Assembly: GCA_963819075.1 (NCBI GenBank)
Contig: CAWFUP010000002.1
Span: 372,001 to 436,000, forward strand
From: CAVQBJ01 sp963819075
GTDB taxonomy: Bacteria > Actinomycetota > Thermoleophilia > Solirubrobacterales > Solirubrobacteraceae
Reading direction: 5' to 3'
DNA: 64,000 nucleotides
The notes under the pieces are model-generated. The model was not told the DNA's origin. It was given only the letters and a program-made list of their open reading frames with translations, and searched no databases. Both the position numbers and the translations under genes were made by a program. This document shows positions 48,554-58,379 of the stretch, one piece after another (position 1 is the stretch's first letter; each line of letters opens with the position of its first letter).

Positions 48554-50692
48554 ATGCGCGCCGGTCGCTGGCGCAGATCGCTCGTGGCGCTGCTCGCGTC
48601 GATGGCGCTGTCGCTGGCCGCACTCGTGCCGGCGGCCTCGGCGCAGCAGCCACAGCAGGACCCGGCGTTCGGCGTCAACGCGCAGACGCTCATCAACTGG
48701 GTCTGGAACTGGGGCTCGCAGACCGAGCAGGGAACGCCCGCTCCTCAGTGGGACCCGTATCTGACCGCGTTGCAGGACGATGGTGTCGGCGTGGCGCGGA
48801 CCGACGCGCCATGGGCGTGGGTGCAGCCGCAGGCGTCGAGCAGCCTGAGCGACAACCAGAGCTGGGCCCGGCTCGATCAGCTGGTCATGGCGCTCGCCGG
48901 GCACGGGCTTCGCTGGCAGCCGGTCATCGACCTCGCGCCGTCGTGGGCGACGCAGGCACCGAACGCGCCCCGCGGGTGCCCGGCACCGGCTGCGCCGGCG
49001 TACCTGCCACCGGCCGATCCCGCCCAGTACGCCGCGTACGCAGGAGCGCTCGCCGCGCGCTACGGCGCCAACGGCACGTTCTGGCCCGCGCATCCGTCCG
49101 TTCCGAAGGTGCCGATCGCCGACTACGAGATCTGGAACGAGCCCAACGTCGACGCCTACTGGAACGACGCCCCGAGCCCGACCCAGTATGTCGCGCTGTA
49201 CAACGCGGCCCGCACGGCGATCCTCGCCGCTGATCGGTCGGCCAAGGTCTGGGTCGGCGGCGTCGTCTGGGGCGGACAGGTCGACTGCGTGGCCAATACG
49301 AGCAACGACGCGGCGTTCATCGACGGCCTGTTCGCCGCCGGCGGAGCGAACTGGCCGGTCGACGGCATCGCCGTGCACCCCTACGGCCCCGCCGTGCTGA
49401 ACATCGTCGCGAACCTCCGCCGCGTGCAGCGGGCGCTGCAAACGGCCGGGCGCACCGATGTGCCGCTCGAGCAGACCGAGCTCGGCTGGCCCTCGGCCCC
49501 GGGTGGCGCTCCCGCCGGCACGGCCGCAGCGGGCTATCAGAGTGACGCGAGCCGTGCGGGAACGTACGCCCTGGCCGCCGACACGACGCTCGGATCGGAT
49601 TGCAACGTACAGTCCTACGACGCCTACACAGCCGTTGAGCGCGAGGATCAGACCGTCGCCGCCGCCAGCGCGGCCAGCATCGACGAGGACCCACCCGGGG
49701 TCAGCCCGTACGACCTCGTCGAGCACTGGATGGGCATGTATCGCCTCACCGACGCGTTATCCGGACGGGTGCCGGGCACGCTCACAAGCGCCGCCTACGC
49801 CGCCGCGATCGCCCGCGATCTCGCCAGCGACAACGCCGGCCACGACATCGCCGTCTGCGGCTCCGCCGGCACGGCCGGACGGCTGCTACCGCTCTCGCTG
49901 TCCCTGGGCCCCGCGGCGCAACCTGGTTGCTTCAACGCAACCGTCACGTATGAGGGACTGCCGGTCTACGGCGCCGAGCTCCAGTCGAGTGTGGCGATCC
50001 AAGCTGACGGCGTGAGCTTCGGCCCGGCGTTCACCGATCCGGACGGGATCGTCGGCTTCTGCGTCGCCGGTGATGCGCAGGCGAGCGTCACCGCGCAGGT
50101 CGGAGCCGGGAGCTTCGATCCCGACCTCGTACCGCTCGTGGCCCGCTCCAACGCGGTGCTGACGGACGGCGCGGGCGGCAGCACGACCACCTCGACGTCG
50201 ACGAGCACGAGCAGCGGGCCGTCCGATGTAACCACGGAGGTCGGCACGGCCACCTCACCGGGCATGGGCACGAGCACGCCGACGATCACGACGACGGCGA
50301 CGCGGGCCGGCACAAGCGCCACCGGCAACGGTCCGCCTCTCGTCCCGAGCGCTGCCCCGAGCTGCGTCCTGTCGAGTCTGCGGCCGGCGACGCCGCGCCT
50401 GGCCGGGCTCCTGCGTCACGGGCTGCGCGTGACCCTGGACATGGCGACCACCATCGCCGGGGCGGGCTGCTCGATCGACCTGACGCTACGCTCGAGCCGC
50501 GGGGGAACGCTCGGCAGCGCCCACGCGCTGGTCAGGCATCGGGGCTCGATCACCGTGACGGTGCGTCTGTCGACGGTCGGACGGCGCGTCCTGCTTCGCC
50601 GGCGCGCGGTCACGCTCGACCTGCGCCTCGATCTCGGCGGCGCCCCGGTCGGACTCGGAACGCTGACGCGTCCCGTGCGGCTGTATCGCTAG
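48554..50692 (+). CDS. Secreted clan-A glycoside hydrolase-like protein
   Basis: A 712-residue secreted protein: a signal peptide at about 1-30 (cut near ASAQQP), then a TIM-barrel region (about 35-420) with the acid/base motif DYEIWNEPN and the probable nucleophile in LEQTELGWPS, as in clan GH-A enzymes (GH39/GH5/GH53-like). A carboxypeptidase-regulatory or Ig-like domain follows (about 450-530, FNATVTYEGLPVYGAEL), then a Ser/Thr linker and a C-terminal beta domain with SCVLSSLRPATPRLAG. The substrate polysaccharide is unknown. It is probably co-transcribed with the ECF sigma factor. Confidence 0.78.
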   Translation: MRAGRWRRSLVALLASMALSLAALVPAASAQQPQQDPAFGVNAQTLINWVWNWGSQTEQGTPAPQWDPYLTALQDDGVGVARTDAPWAWVQPQASSSLSDNQSWARLDQLVMALAGHGLRWQPVIDLAPSWATQAPNAPRGCPAPAAPAYLPPADPAQYAAYAGALAARYGANGTFWPAHPSVPKVPIADYEIWNEPNVDAYWNDAPSPTQYVALYNAARTAILAADRSAKVWVGGVVWGGQVDCVANTSNDAAFIDGLFAAGGANWPVDGIAVHPYGPAVLNIVANLRRVQRALQTAGRTDVPLEQTELGWPSAPGGAPAGTAAAGYQSDASRAGTYALAADTTLGSDCNVQSYDAYTAVEREDQTVAAASAASIDEDPPGVSPYDLVEHWMGMYRLTDALSGRVPGTLTSAAYAAAIARDLASDNAGHDIAVCGSAGTAGRLLPLSLSLGPAAQPGCFNATVTYEGLPVYGAELQSSVAIQADGVSFGPAFTDPDGIVGFCVAGDAQASVTAQVGAGSFDPDLVPLVARSNAVLTDGAGGSTTTSTSTSTSSGPSDVTTEVGTATSPGMGTSTPTITTTATRAGTSATGNGPPLVPSAAPSCVLSSLRPATPRLAGLLRHGLRVTLDMATTIAGAGCSIDLTLRSSRGGTLGSAHALVRHRGSITVTVRLSTVGRRVLLRRRAVTLDLRLDLGGAPVGLGTLTRPVRLYR

Positions 50693-50780
50693 ACGCGAAT
50701 CTCACGCTGCCAAGCGAAACGGCGGGTAGGCGTCCGTCACGAGCAAGAGCGCGAACGCGACGACCGGGTTGCCCGGGTGG

Positions 50781-51329
50781 TCACGCGCCGGCCTCGGCCG
50801 GCGACGCGGCGGCCAACTCGGGCGAAGCCGCAAGTTGTGCTCCCCAGGCGCGGGCGCGATCGAGCTCGCCCTCCTCGAGCGGACCCTCTGAGTCGGCCAC
50901 GAGGAAGCTCTCGCTGCTGAGCACCTCATAGCCGTGGTGACGCAAGCGCTTGGCGATGCCGCGCGCGGCGACCCCGGTCAGCCACTGCGACTTGTCGAGA
51001 CGGGTGTCGAACGCGGCGGCCAGCCCGCCCCGGCGGTCGGGCAGCTCGCTGAGCCACTTGCGAAGTCCGGGCTCCTCCTCGGCGGAAGGCTCGACCGTCG
51101 CACCGCCGTCCTCGTGCGCCGCGGCCGCAGCCATCTGCCGGCTGCGCGCCGTCGCGAGGCCGTGCATGTGAGTCGGACCGCCGACGACGAGCAGCTGCGC
51201 ATCCGCGGCACGCCCGACCGCTTCGTGTACCGGGATGACGGTCGCGCCGCCAAGCCCCTCGGCCACCGCCTCGGCGATCGCCCGCGTGTTGCCGTAGACC
51301 GACTCGTAGACCACCAGCGCGTTGACCAT
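50781..51329 (-). CDS. Flavodoxin-domain protein
   Basis: A 182-residue flavodoxin-like protein. The FMN phosphate loop is ESVYGNTRAIAEAVAEGL at residues 8-25, and LLVVGGPTHMHGLATARSR is the second isoalloxazine-contacting stretch. The C-terminal part (AFDTRLDKSQWLTGVAARGIAKRLRHHGYEVL) is typical of actinobacterial flavodoxin family proteins. ATG 51329 is supported by GGGAGGAAA; a longer start adds an unrelated 37 residues. It may serve as an electron carrier or redox sensor. Confidence 0.87.
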   Translation of the reverse strand: MVNALVVYESVYGNTRAIAEAVAEGLGGATVIPVHEAVGRAADAQLLVVGGPTHMHGLATARSRQMAAAAAHEDGGATVEPSAEEEPGLRKWLSELPDRRGGLAAAFDTRLDKSQWLTGVAARGIAKRLRHHGYEVLSSESFLVADSEGPLEEGELDRARAWGAQLAASPELAAASPAEAGA

Positions 51330-51499
51330 CGATTTCCTCCCGACGTGAACCTCGACGAGTGCCCGTTCAACCTGCCGACGCAGACTCGCGCAGCTCCGTC
51401 CGGGGCGCATCGGGGGCTCGCCACGCGGGGGCTCGGTCAACTACGGAGCCCTGCGACCGGGCGCCGGCTCGCCGGCCGGCACCCGGGCACGAAGGGTCG

Positions 51500-51892
51500 T
51501 CAGCTGGCCGGCTGGACGATCATCAGCGCGTGGCCATCGGGATCGCGGAACCAGAACATCGGCGGCACGGGGTCGCCCATGCGGGAGACCTCGGTGTCGA
51601 CATCGACGCCGAGGGACTGCAGGTGTGCGTGGGTGGCGTCGACGTCGTCGGTCGTGAGTGTGATGCCGGTCTGCGTGCCCTCAACCTTGTCCCCCGGGCG
51701 CGGCGGCGCGAGGGCGATGCCGGTGCTGCCACCGGGCGGGTAGAGCTCCACCCACCGGTAGTCGCCCCCGAACGGGATGTCGGTGCGCTTCTCGAAGCCG
51801 AGCCCCTCGTAGAACGCGATCGATCGATCCTGATCGGTCACCGGGATGCACACGAGGTTGATCTCGTTGATCCTGCTGGCTGTCGTGGTCAC
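51500..51892 (-). CDS. VOC-family protein (glyoxalase/bleomycin-resistance type)
   Basis: A 130-residue VOC protein: VCIPVTDQDRSIAFYEGLGFEKRTDIPFG, WVELYPPGGSTGIALAPPRPG, ITLTTDDVDATHAHLQSLGVDVD and FWFRDPDGHALMIVQPAS cover all four beta-strand modules. The Glu and His ligand positions look usable, so an enzymatic or antibiotic-binding role is possible. GTG 51892 is fixed by AAGGAGG at spacing 6; upstream frame sequence is not homologous. No operon partner is apparent. Confidence 0.87.
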   Translation of the reverse strand: MTTTASRINEINLVCIPVTDQDRSIAFYEGLGFEKRTDIPFGGDYRWVELYPPGGSTGIALAPPRPGDKVEGTQTGITLTTDDVDATHAHLQSLGVDVDTEVSRMGDPVPPMFWFRDPDGHALMIVQPAS

Positions 51893-52119
51893 TGCGGGCC
51901 TCCTTGTGGTCGGGTGCAGCAGCTGAGACCGCGCCCGGCGCGGAAACTCATCGTCCGCGCACAGTCTCGCCCAACCGCGCACCTGATTGCGCAACTGCGG
52001 ACGGCGCGCGAGCGTTTCGAGCGCTGCCACCAGGGGCAATACCGTGCTGGGCCGGCGCCGTCTGGCAAGATGGGCGCACGCGCCGCCGTTCACCACGCGT
52101 CAACGCCGAGGAGGAACCG

Positions 52120-52578
52120 ATGAAGCGCCTTACACCCCCGTTCATCGTCCTGCTGGCGCTCGTTTTGACCGCGCCGGTCGCGTGGGCCAGCGACTCGAGC
52201 CTCGAACACGCCCTCTCCGCCTACAAGGGCCGGCTGACGACCGACATCGGCTACCTGGCGAGCTTCTCCGCGCCGAGTCGCTCCAGCGCCGGTGCCGCGC
52301 GGTCGAAGCTCTCGAAGGTGGAGAGCGACCTCGCCGGGGCGCGTCGCGCGGCGACCGGTCAGCAGGCCTCGAGCAGCTCGGGTCGCCGGGGGCGGACGCT
52401 GGTGCTCTCGGGATTGGGGGACGCGATCTCCGCCGCGGGCGACGCGCTGTCCTCCGCGAACGCGGCCCGTTCGGGTAACTCCTCGACCGCCCGGAGCGAC
52501 GCGAGGAGTGAGAGCAGCGAGATCAACCGCGCGATCCCGCTGTTCCAGCAGGGCGGCATGCTCCTGCATCTCTTCTAA
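52120..52578 (+). CDS. Small secreted helical protein
   Basis: A 152-residue exported protein with a signal peptide (about residues 1-23, MKRLTPPFIVLLALVLTAPVAWAS) and a Ser/Ala-rich helical mature part with heptad-like spacing (ARSKLSKVESDLAGARRAATGQQ). GAGGAGG lies before the ATG. No Cys or catalytic pattern is seen. It precedes a multipass membrane protein by 14 bases, so the two may form an operon. Unknown function. Confidence 0.7.
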   Translation: MKRLTPPFIVLLALVLTAPVAWASDSSLEHALSAYKGRLTTDIGYLASFSAPSRSSAGAARSKLSKVESDLAGARRAATGQQASSSSGRRGRTLVLSGLGDAISAAGDALSSANAARSGNSSTARSDARSESSEINRAIPLFQQGGMLLHLF

Positions 52579-52592
52579 GTGGCGATCGGGCG

Positions 52593-54194
52593 ATGAACCC
52601 GCGAGCCCTGGCCAGCGGGCGGCTCGTCGTCGCGGAGCAACGCTTCGGCGATGTGTGGGCGCCGTGGCTCGCGGCGGTCGCCGCGCTCTGTGCGGTGCTC
52701 GTCGGGGTGCGCGGGATCGACCTGCCCGCGGCGGTGTACCGCGTCGAGCTTTTCCACAGCAGCGGCCTGACGCTGTGGGACAGCCAGTGGTACGGCGGCC
52801 ACCTCACGATCGACTACAGCGTGCTGTTCCCACCGGTCGCAGCACTGCTCGGCATCCCGGCGATGGAGATCGCGGCGGCAGCCGTCGCCGCGCTCGTGTT
52901 CGACCGGCTCGTGGTCGATCGCTTCGGTCCGAGCGCCAGGGCCGGATCGATCGTCTTTGCGCTTGGCACGCTCGCGCCGGTGGTCATCGGGCAGCTACCG
53001 TTCCTGCTCGGTGAGGCGCTCGCGCTCTGCGCGTTCTGGGCGGCCCGGCGCGGGTGGTGGGTGTGCGCCGGCGTCAGCGCGATCGCGGCCGCCCTGGCCA
53101 GCCCGCTCGCCGGCGCCTTCCTCCTGCTCGCCCTCACCGCCTGGGTCGTGTCGAGCGCCCGCCCGCACCGTGCCGCCGTTGCCGCCGTCACGCTGGCCGC
53201 CGCGCTCGCCGTCGCGTTGCCGGGCCTGGCCCTTCCCGGGCAGGGGATCATGCCCTTCCCGGCGCTCGACTTCGCGTGGCTGCTCGCGCTCTTCGCCGGC
53301 GTCGGGCTGCTGGTGCCGGCCAAGGAGCGCGGCCTCCAGGTCGCCGCCGCCCTGTACGTGCTCGCCATCGTTGCCAGCTTCGTCGTGCCGACGCCGGTCG
53401 GGGGGAACATCAGCCGCCTCGGCGAATCGCTCGGCGCACCGCTCGCGGTGTGCGTCCTGTGGCCCCGGCGCCGGCTCGTTCTCTGCGGCGCGGTCGTGCC
53501 GCTGCTGCTGCTGCAGTGGACGCCGGCGCTCGGCACGCTCGCCGCGACGACGCAGGACCCGTCCACGAGTAGGGCGTACTTCCGCCCGCTGGTGGCGTAC
53601 CTGCGCGCGCACGACGAGCCGGCCGCGCGTGTCGAAGTGGTGCCGACAAAGCTGCATTGGGAGGCCGCGTACGTCGCTCCGGTACTGCCGCTGGCGCGAG
53701 GATGGGAGCGCCAGCTCGACGTCGCCGAGAACCCGATGTTCTACGACGGTCCCGGTAGGCTGACGGCGAGCGCCTACCGCGCTTGGCTGCTGGCCAACGG
53801 GGTGCGCTACGTCGCCCTGCCGGACGTCGCGCTCGACTACGCCGCCGTTGCCGAGGGCCGCCTCGTGCGCGCCGGCGTGCCCGGCCTGCGGCCGGTCTGG
53901 CGCGACGCCCATTGGCGCGTGTTCGCCGTGACCGGCTCACCCGGCCTGGTCAGCGGCCCGGGCCGACTGCTCGATCTCAACTCGGGCGGTGCGACGCTCG
54001 ACGCCACCGGCGCCGGCGTGATTCTGCTGCGGGCCCGCTACGTGCCGAACTGGACGCTCGCCTCGGGCTCGGCGTGCGTGAGCGAGAGCGCGGGCGGCTG
54101 GATCGACGTGGCCACCCGTCATCGCGGCCGCGTGGTCCTCACCGTTTCGTTGCTGCCGGGGCGGCACGGGCCGACCGGCTGTGCGACGAGGTGA
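52593..54194 (+). CDS. Multipass membrane protein, possible envelope glycosyltransferase-like
   Basis: A 533-residue protein with about ten transmembrane helices between residues 25 and 320, followed by a soluble extracytoplasmic part (about 330-533). An early loop, LTLWDSQWYGGHLTIDYSVLFPP, resembles the substrate loop of GT-C or YfhO-like lipid-linked glycosyltransferases. The soluble part ends with a beta-rich WTLASGSACVSESAGGWIDV segment. No decisive motif fixes its reaction. ATG 52593 is chosen from its position right after the upstream gene. Confidence 0.6.
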   Translation: MNPRALASGRLVVAEQRFGDVWAPWLAAVAALCAVLVGVRGIDLPAAVYRVELFHSSGLTLWDSQWYGGHLTIDYSVLFPPVAALLGIPAMEIAAAAVAALVFDRLVVDRFGPSARAGSIVFALGTLAPVVIGQLPFLLGEALALCAFWAARRGWWVCAGVSAIAAALASPLAGAFLLLALTAWVVSSARPHRAAVAAVTLAAALAVALPGLALPGQGIMPFPALDFAWLLALFAGVGLLVPAKERGLQVAAALYVLAIVASFVVPTPVGGNISRLGESLGAPLAVCVLWPRRRLVLCGAVVPLLLLQWTPALGTLAATTQDPSTSRAYFRPLVAYLRAHDEPAARVEVVPTKLHWEAAYVAPVLPLARGWERQLDVAENPMFYDGPGRLTASAYRAWLLANGVRYVALPDVALDYAAVAEGRLVRAGVPGLRPVWRDAHWRVFAVTGSPGLVSGPGRLLDLNSGGATLDATGAGVILLRARYVPNWTLASGSACVSESAGGWIDVATRHRGRVVLTVSLLPGRHGPTGCATR

Positions 54195-54279
54195 GCGAAC
54201 TCTCACGCCGCGCCTTCGAGGAGCCGGCATCTTGTCTGTCGAAAGGACGCCTCGATCGCGACCCGAACGGCGGACCGAG

Positions 54280-55314
54280 ATGCACCTCCAGCACCGCACC
54301 CGCTCAGCGCTCCTGCTCGCCACTGTCGTGGCGGCTGCGGCGGTCGCCGCCACCACGGTCGGCGCCCGGGGTCACCCAGCGAAGGTGACGGCGCCGGTCG
54401 GCGCAGCGGACGGCGCCACCAGCCGGCCGGTCGCTGTCTCCGGCGCGTCGACGAGCGCCCGCGCCGCCGCCGCAACAAACGCCCAGGCGGCCGCGGCGAG
54501 GGCCCGGGCGCACGCGGCGGCGGCGGCGCGCGTGCCCCGCACGCTGACCGTGGGGGCTCCGACCACCACGTGGCAGCCGGTCGTCACCGTCGCCGGCCGC
54601 CCCGCGGTGTGGATCGCCCAGAGCGGCGGGGTGACGCTGCTGCGCTTCGATCAGAGCGTGACCGAGCTGCACCTCCATGCCGGCTCGGCCGACCCGGGCG
54701 GCAGCGGCTGGCTGTACGGCGATCAGATCTCGCCGAGCGAGATCCACCGGGTGATCGCCGGCTTCAACGGTGGCTTCAAGTTCAACGTCGCCGGCAACGG
54801 CTTCGTGGAGGGCGGCCGGACCGCGGTCCCCCTGAGCGTCGGTCTCGGCTCGATCGTGACGTACGCCGACGGGACGACGGCGATCGGTGCCTGGGGCCAG
54901 GGCGTGCCGGCGCACGGGCAGCCGGTCGTCTCCGTACGACAGAACCTGCACCTGCTCGTCGACCAGGGGACGCTGGCGGCGACGGCCACGAGCTGCCCGC
55001 TGGCGTGCTGGGGCGCCACGGTCGGCGGACAGGTCGTCACGGCCCGCTCGGGGCTTGGAATCACCGCCGGCGGCGATCTCGTGTGGGCCGCCGGCGAGCG
55101 GCTGACCCCGGCGGCGCTCGGGCAGGCGCTCATCGGGGCCTCGACGGTGCGGGCGGTGCAGCTCGACATCAACCCGTTCTGGGTCGCCGGCTATCTGTAT
55201 GCGCATCACTCGACCGGCCCGGTCGCGATACCGGTCGTACCGGGGCAGAACGGGATCGCCGGCCAGCTGCGCCTCCCCGCCGCGCGGGACTTCTTCACGG
55301 TCGTCGCGCGCTGA
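54280..55314 (+). CDS. Phosphodiester-glycosidase-like (DUF2233/NAGPA-type) secreted protein
   Basis: A 344-residue secreted protein: a signal peptide at 1-30, an Ala-rich helical linker (about 50-95), then the NAGPA-like domain (about 110-344). Motifs include VIAGFNGGFKFN, SVRQNLHLLVDQG and VTARSGLGITAGGDLVWAAGERLTPAALGQALIGA with QLDINPFWVAGYLY, where Asp-Ile-Asn is typical of the family. Such proteins cleave phosphodiester-linked sugars from cell-wall polymers. The start ATG 54280 has only a weak ribosome site; an upstream start at 54181 would overlap the preceding gene. Confidence 0.75.
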   Translation: MHLQHRTRSALLLATVVAAAAVAATTVGARGHPAKVTAPVGAADGATSRPVAVSGASTSARAAAATNAQAAAARARAHAAAAARVPRTLTVGAPTTTWQPVVTVAGRPAVWIAQSGGVTLLRFDQSVTELHLHAGSADPGGSGWLYGDQISPSEIHRVIAGFNGGFKFNVAGNGFVEGGRTAVPLSVGLGSIVTYADGTTAIGAWGQGVPAHGQPVVSVRQNLHLLVDQGTLAATATSCPLACWGATVGGQVVTARSGLGITAGGDLVWAAGERLTPAALGQALIGASTVRAVQLDINPFWVAGYLYAHHSTGPVAIPVVPGQNGIAGQLRLPAARDFFTVVAR

Positions 55315-55391
55315 GTGCGCGCGAGCTCGAAGTATCCTGTCCTGGAGCACTGTCTCCGGTTGGAGCAGATCCTCGAGAAGGGCCCTGGTCT

Positions 55392-57593
55392 ATGAGCTCC
55401 GCCGGACAGCCGCAGTACACGCTGGGCATCGTCGCGCGTCTCGCGCGCTGGACGACGCGCCACCGCCGGACCGTCGTCGTCGGTTGGATCGTCCTGTTCA
55501 TCGGCTCGCTGGCCGCCTCCGGTGCGCTCGGGACCCGGTTTGCGACGAACTTCTCGCTGCCCGGCGCCGAATCCCAGCGCGCCGTCGACCTGCTGCAGCG
55601 CGACTTCCCCGCGCAGGCCGGCGACTCCGATCAGATCGTCTTCGCCGTTCAGAGCGGCACGGTGACCGCGGCGGCCGTCCGCTCGCGCGTCGAGCCGATG
55701 CTCACCAGGGTTGCCAAGCTTCCCCACGTGACGGGCGTCGTCAGCCCCTATGGCGGCCGGGGCGCGCGGGCCATCTCGCCCGATGGCCAGGTCGCGTTCG
55801 CCACCGTCAACTTTGACGAGCGCGCGAACGCGCTACCGACGCCTGCCGTTCAGCGAGTCATCGACGTGGCGGCGGCCGCGGCCACGCCCGAGCTACGGGT
55901 CGCGCTCGGCGGGCAGGCGATCGAGGGGGTGCAGAAACCGTCGCTCGGGGCGGCGACGGCCGTCGGGCTGCTCGCGGCGATCATCGTGCTGCTGGTGACG
56001 TTCGGCTCGTTCGTGGCGATGGGCCTGCCGATCGTCACCGCGCTGCTCGGCCTCGGTACCGGGATCGGCCTCGCCGGCATCGCTTCCCACGCGATCGACA
56101 TGCCCAACTTCTCCACCGAGCTCGCCGCGATGATCGGCCTCGGGGTGGGCATCGACTACGCCTTGTTCGTGGTCACCCGCTTTCGGGAGAACTACCTGGC
56201 CAGCGGCGACGTGCAGGAGGCGGTCGTCGGCGCGATGGACACGGCCGGCCGTGCGGTGCTGTTCGCCGGCGCGACGGTGATCATCGCGCTCCTCGGCCAG
56301 TTCGCGCTCGGCATCAGCTTCCTCTACGGCCTCGCGGTCGCCTCGGCCCTCGCCGTGCTCATGACGATGCTCGCCGCGCTCACCGTGCTGCCCGCCCTGC
56401 TGTCGCGCTTCGGGGAACGCATCGGCCGGCCCCGCAAGGCCCGTTGGTCGCGTTCGCGGGGCTCGGCGCCGGCGGGATTCTGGGTGCGCTGGTCTGGCCT
56501 GATCGAGCGCCATCCCTGGTCGGGCGCGATCGTGGGCCTCGCGATCATGCTGCTGCTCGCCTCTCCGGCGCTGTCGCTCCGTCTCGGCAACAGCGACGCC
56601 GGCAACGATCCCGCCGGGCAGACCACCCGCCAGGCCTACGACCTGCTCGCGAAGGGCTTCGGCCCGGGCTTCAACGGTCCGCTGCTCGTCGTGGCCAGCC
56701 TGCCGCGCGCTGGTGACGCCGCGGCGCTGGCCACCGTCGAGGGCGCCCTGCGGACGACGCCCGACGTCGCGTCGGTGTCGCCGGCTCGTCTCAGCCCGCA
56801 TGGCCTCACCGCGGTGTTCAACGTGTATCCCCGCTCGGCCCCGCAGGCGCTGGCCACCACCCAGCTCGTCAGCACGCTGCGCGAGCGCGTGCTGCCCCCG
56901 CTGGCCGCCAGCACCGGCGCGACGCTCCTGGTCGGCGGCACGAACGCCGTCGCGATCGACTTCACGCACGTCCTGTCCTCCAAGCTGCCGCTGTTCGTGG
57001 GCATCGTCGTCCTGCTGTCCGCGCTGCTGCTGCTCGTCGTCTTCCGCTCGCTCGTCATTCCCGTGCAGGCGGCGCTCATGAACCTCCTGTCGATCGGCGC
57101 ATCGCTCGGCGTCGTCGTGGCGATCTTCCAGTGGGGCTGGCTCGGCGGCATCTTCGACGTCAAGGGGGCTCCGATCGAGGCGTTCATCCCGGTCATGCTG
57201 TTCGCGATCGTCTTCGGGCTCTCGATGGACTACGAGGTCTTCCTCATCTCCCGGATCCACGAGGAGTGGACACGCTCACGCGAACCCCATCGGGCTGTCA
57301 GTCACGCCCTCGCCTCGACCGGGCGGGTGATCACGGCGGCGGCCACGATCATGATCTGCGTCTTTCTGTCCTTCGTCGTCGGGGGCCAGCGGGTGCTCGA
57401 GCTCTTCGGCCTCAGCCTGGCGAGCGCCGTGTTCCTCGACGCCTTTGTCGTCCGCAGCGTGCTGCTGCCGTCCGTGCTGCACATCCTCGGGGCGCGCACC
57501 TGGGTGCTGCCGCGGTGGCTGGACCGCAGGCTGCCGCACATCGCCATCGATCGCGATCTCGGGACCGAGCCGGAGCTCGAGCCGGCGGCCTGA
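55392..57593 (+). CDS. MMPL-family RND transporter
   Basis: A 733-residue transporter with twelve transmembrane helices in two halves. Each half has a helix 1, an outer domain and five more helices. The RND proton-relay positions are in IGLGVGIDYALFVVTRFREN and VFGLSMDYEVFLISRIHEEW, the Asp-Tyr pairs of MmpL proteins. Actinobacterial MMPL proteins export lipids or drugs; the substrate is unknown here. A promoter-like TATCCT lies near 55332. The gene ends 40 bases before the hydrolase gene. Confidence 0.93.
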   Translation: MSSAGQPQYTLGIVARLARWTTRHRRTVVVGWIVLFIGSLAASGALGTRFATNFSLPGAESQRAVDLLQRDFPAQAGDSDQIVFAVQSGTVTAAAVRSRVEPMLTRVAKLPHVTGVVSPYGGRGARAISPDGQVAFATVNFDERANALPTPAVQRVIDVAAAAATPELRVALGGQAIEGVQKPSLGAATAVGLLAAIIVLLVTFGSFVAMGLPIVTALLGLGTGIGLAGIASHAIDMPNFSTELAAMIGLGVGIDYALFVVTRFRENYLASGDVQEAVVGAMDTAGRAVLFAGATVIIALLGQFALGISFLYGLAVASALAVLMTMLAALTVLPALLSRFGERIGRPRKARWSRSRGSAPAGFWVRWSGLIERHPWSGAIVGLAIMLLLASPALSLRLGNSDAGNDPAGQTTRQAYDLLAKGFGPGFNGPLLVVASLPRAGDAAALATVEGALRTTPDVASVSPARLSPHGLTAVFNVYPRSAPQALATTQLVSTLRERVLPPLAASTGATLLVGGTNAVAIDFTHVLSSKLPLFVGIVVLLSALLLLVVFRSLVIPVQAALMNLLSIGASLGVVVAIFQWGWLGGIFDVKGAPIEAFIPVMLFAIVFGLSMDYEVFLISRIHEEWTRSREPHRAVSHALASTGRVITAAATIMICVFLSFVVGGQRVLELFGLSLASAVFLDAFVVRSVLLPSVLHILGARTWVLPRWLDRRLPHIAIDRDLGTEPELEPAA

Positions 57594-57633
57594 CTGCGGC
57601 TCACGCCGTGGGCGGCGTGATTGAATCACCGCC

Positions 57634-58377
57634 GTGAGCGACTCGATGACCGCGGAGACGATTCGGATCGCCGGTGACAACGGGGACGAGATCGAGGCGT
57701 ATCTCGCGCGCCCCGCCAACGATGGTCGGCGCGGGGGCGTCGTCGTGATCCATCACATGCCCGGATACGACCGTGCGACCAAGGAGATCGTCCGGCGCTT
57801 CGCCGAGCTCGGATACGACGCGGTCTGCCCGAACCTCTATTCGCGCGAGGCGCCGGGGGCGGCCCCGGACGACGCCGCCGCGACGGCGCGGGCGCAGGGC
57901 GGCGTCCCCGACGAACGCCTCATCGGCGACGTTGCAGGCTCCGCCTCGCACCTGCGCTCGCTGGCCACCTCAAACGGGAAGGTCGGCGTGATCGGCTACT
58001 GCTCCGGCGGGCGCCAGTCGGTACTGGCGGCGTGCAACCTCGACCTCGATGCGGCGGTCGACTGCTACGGCGCGTTCGTCGTCGGCACGCCGCCCGACGG
58101 CTTCCCGCTCCAGGTGGGTAACCTCGTCGAGCAGCTGCCCAATCTGCGGGCGCCGCTGCTCGGCCTGTTCGGGAACGCAGACTCCTACCCCTCGCCCGAG
58201 CAGGTTGACGAGCTCGACGAGATCCTCACCGCGAACGACAAGCCGCACGAATTCCACCGCTACGACGATGCCGGCCACGCGTTCTTCGCGGTCGACCGCC
58301 CGGCGTACCGCGTGGCCGCTGCCAACGACGGCTGGGAGCGGATCGCGGCGTTCTATCAGACCGAGCTGGGAGGCTGA
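57634..58377 (+). CDS. Dienelactone hydrolase family protein
   Basis: A 247-residue alpha/beta hydrolase of the DLH type. The nucleophile is Cys in VIGYCSGGRQS (near residue 129), the Asp lies in LLGLFGNADSYPS and the His in YDDAGHAFFAVDRPAYR, forming a Cys-Asp-His triad. VVVIHHMPGYDRATKEIVRR holds the oxyanion region. It probably hydrolyses lactones or esters of aromatic degradation products, or related carboxylic esters. GTG 57634 begins the frame. It overlaps no gene but is followed closely by DUF6295. Confidence 0.9.
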   Translation: MSDSMTAETIRIAGDNGDEIEAYLARPANDGRRGGVVVIHHMPGYDRATKEIVRRFAELGYDAVCPNLYSREAPGAAPDDAAATARAQGGVPDERLIGDVAGSASHLRSLATSNGKVGVIGYCSGGRQSVLAACNLDLDAAVDCYGAFVVGTPPDGFPLQVGNLVEQLPNLRAPLLGLFGNADSYPSPEQVDELDEILTANDKPHEFHRYDDAGHAFFAVDRPAYRVAAANDGWERIAAFYQTELGG

Positions 58378-58379
58378 GA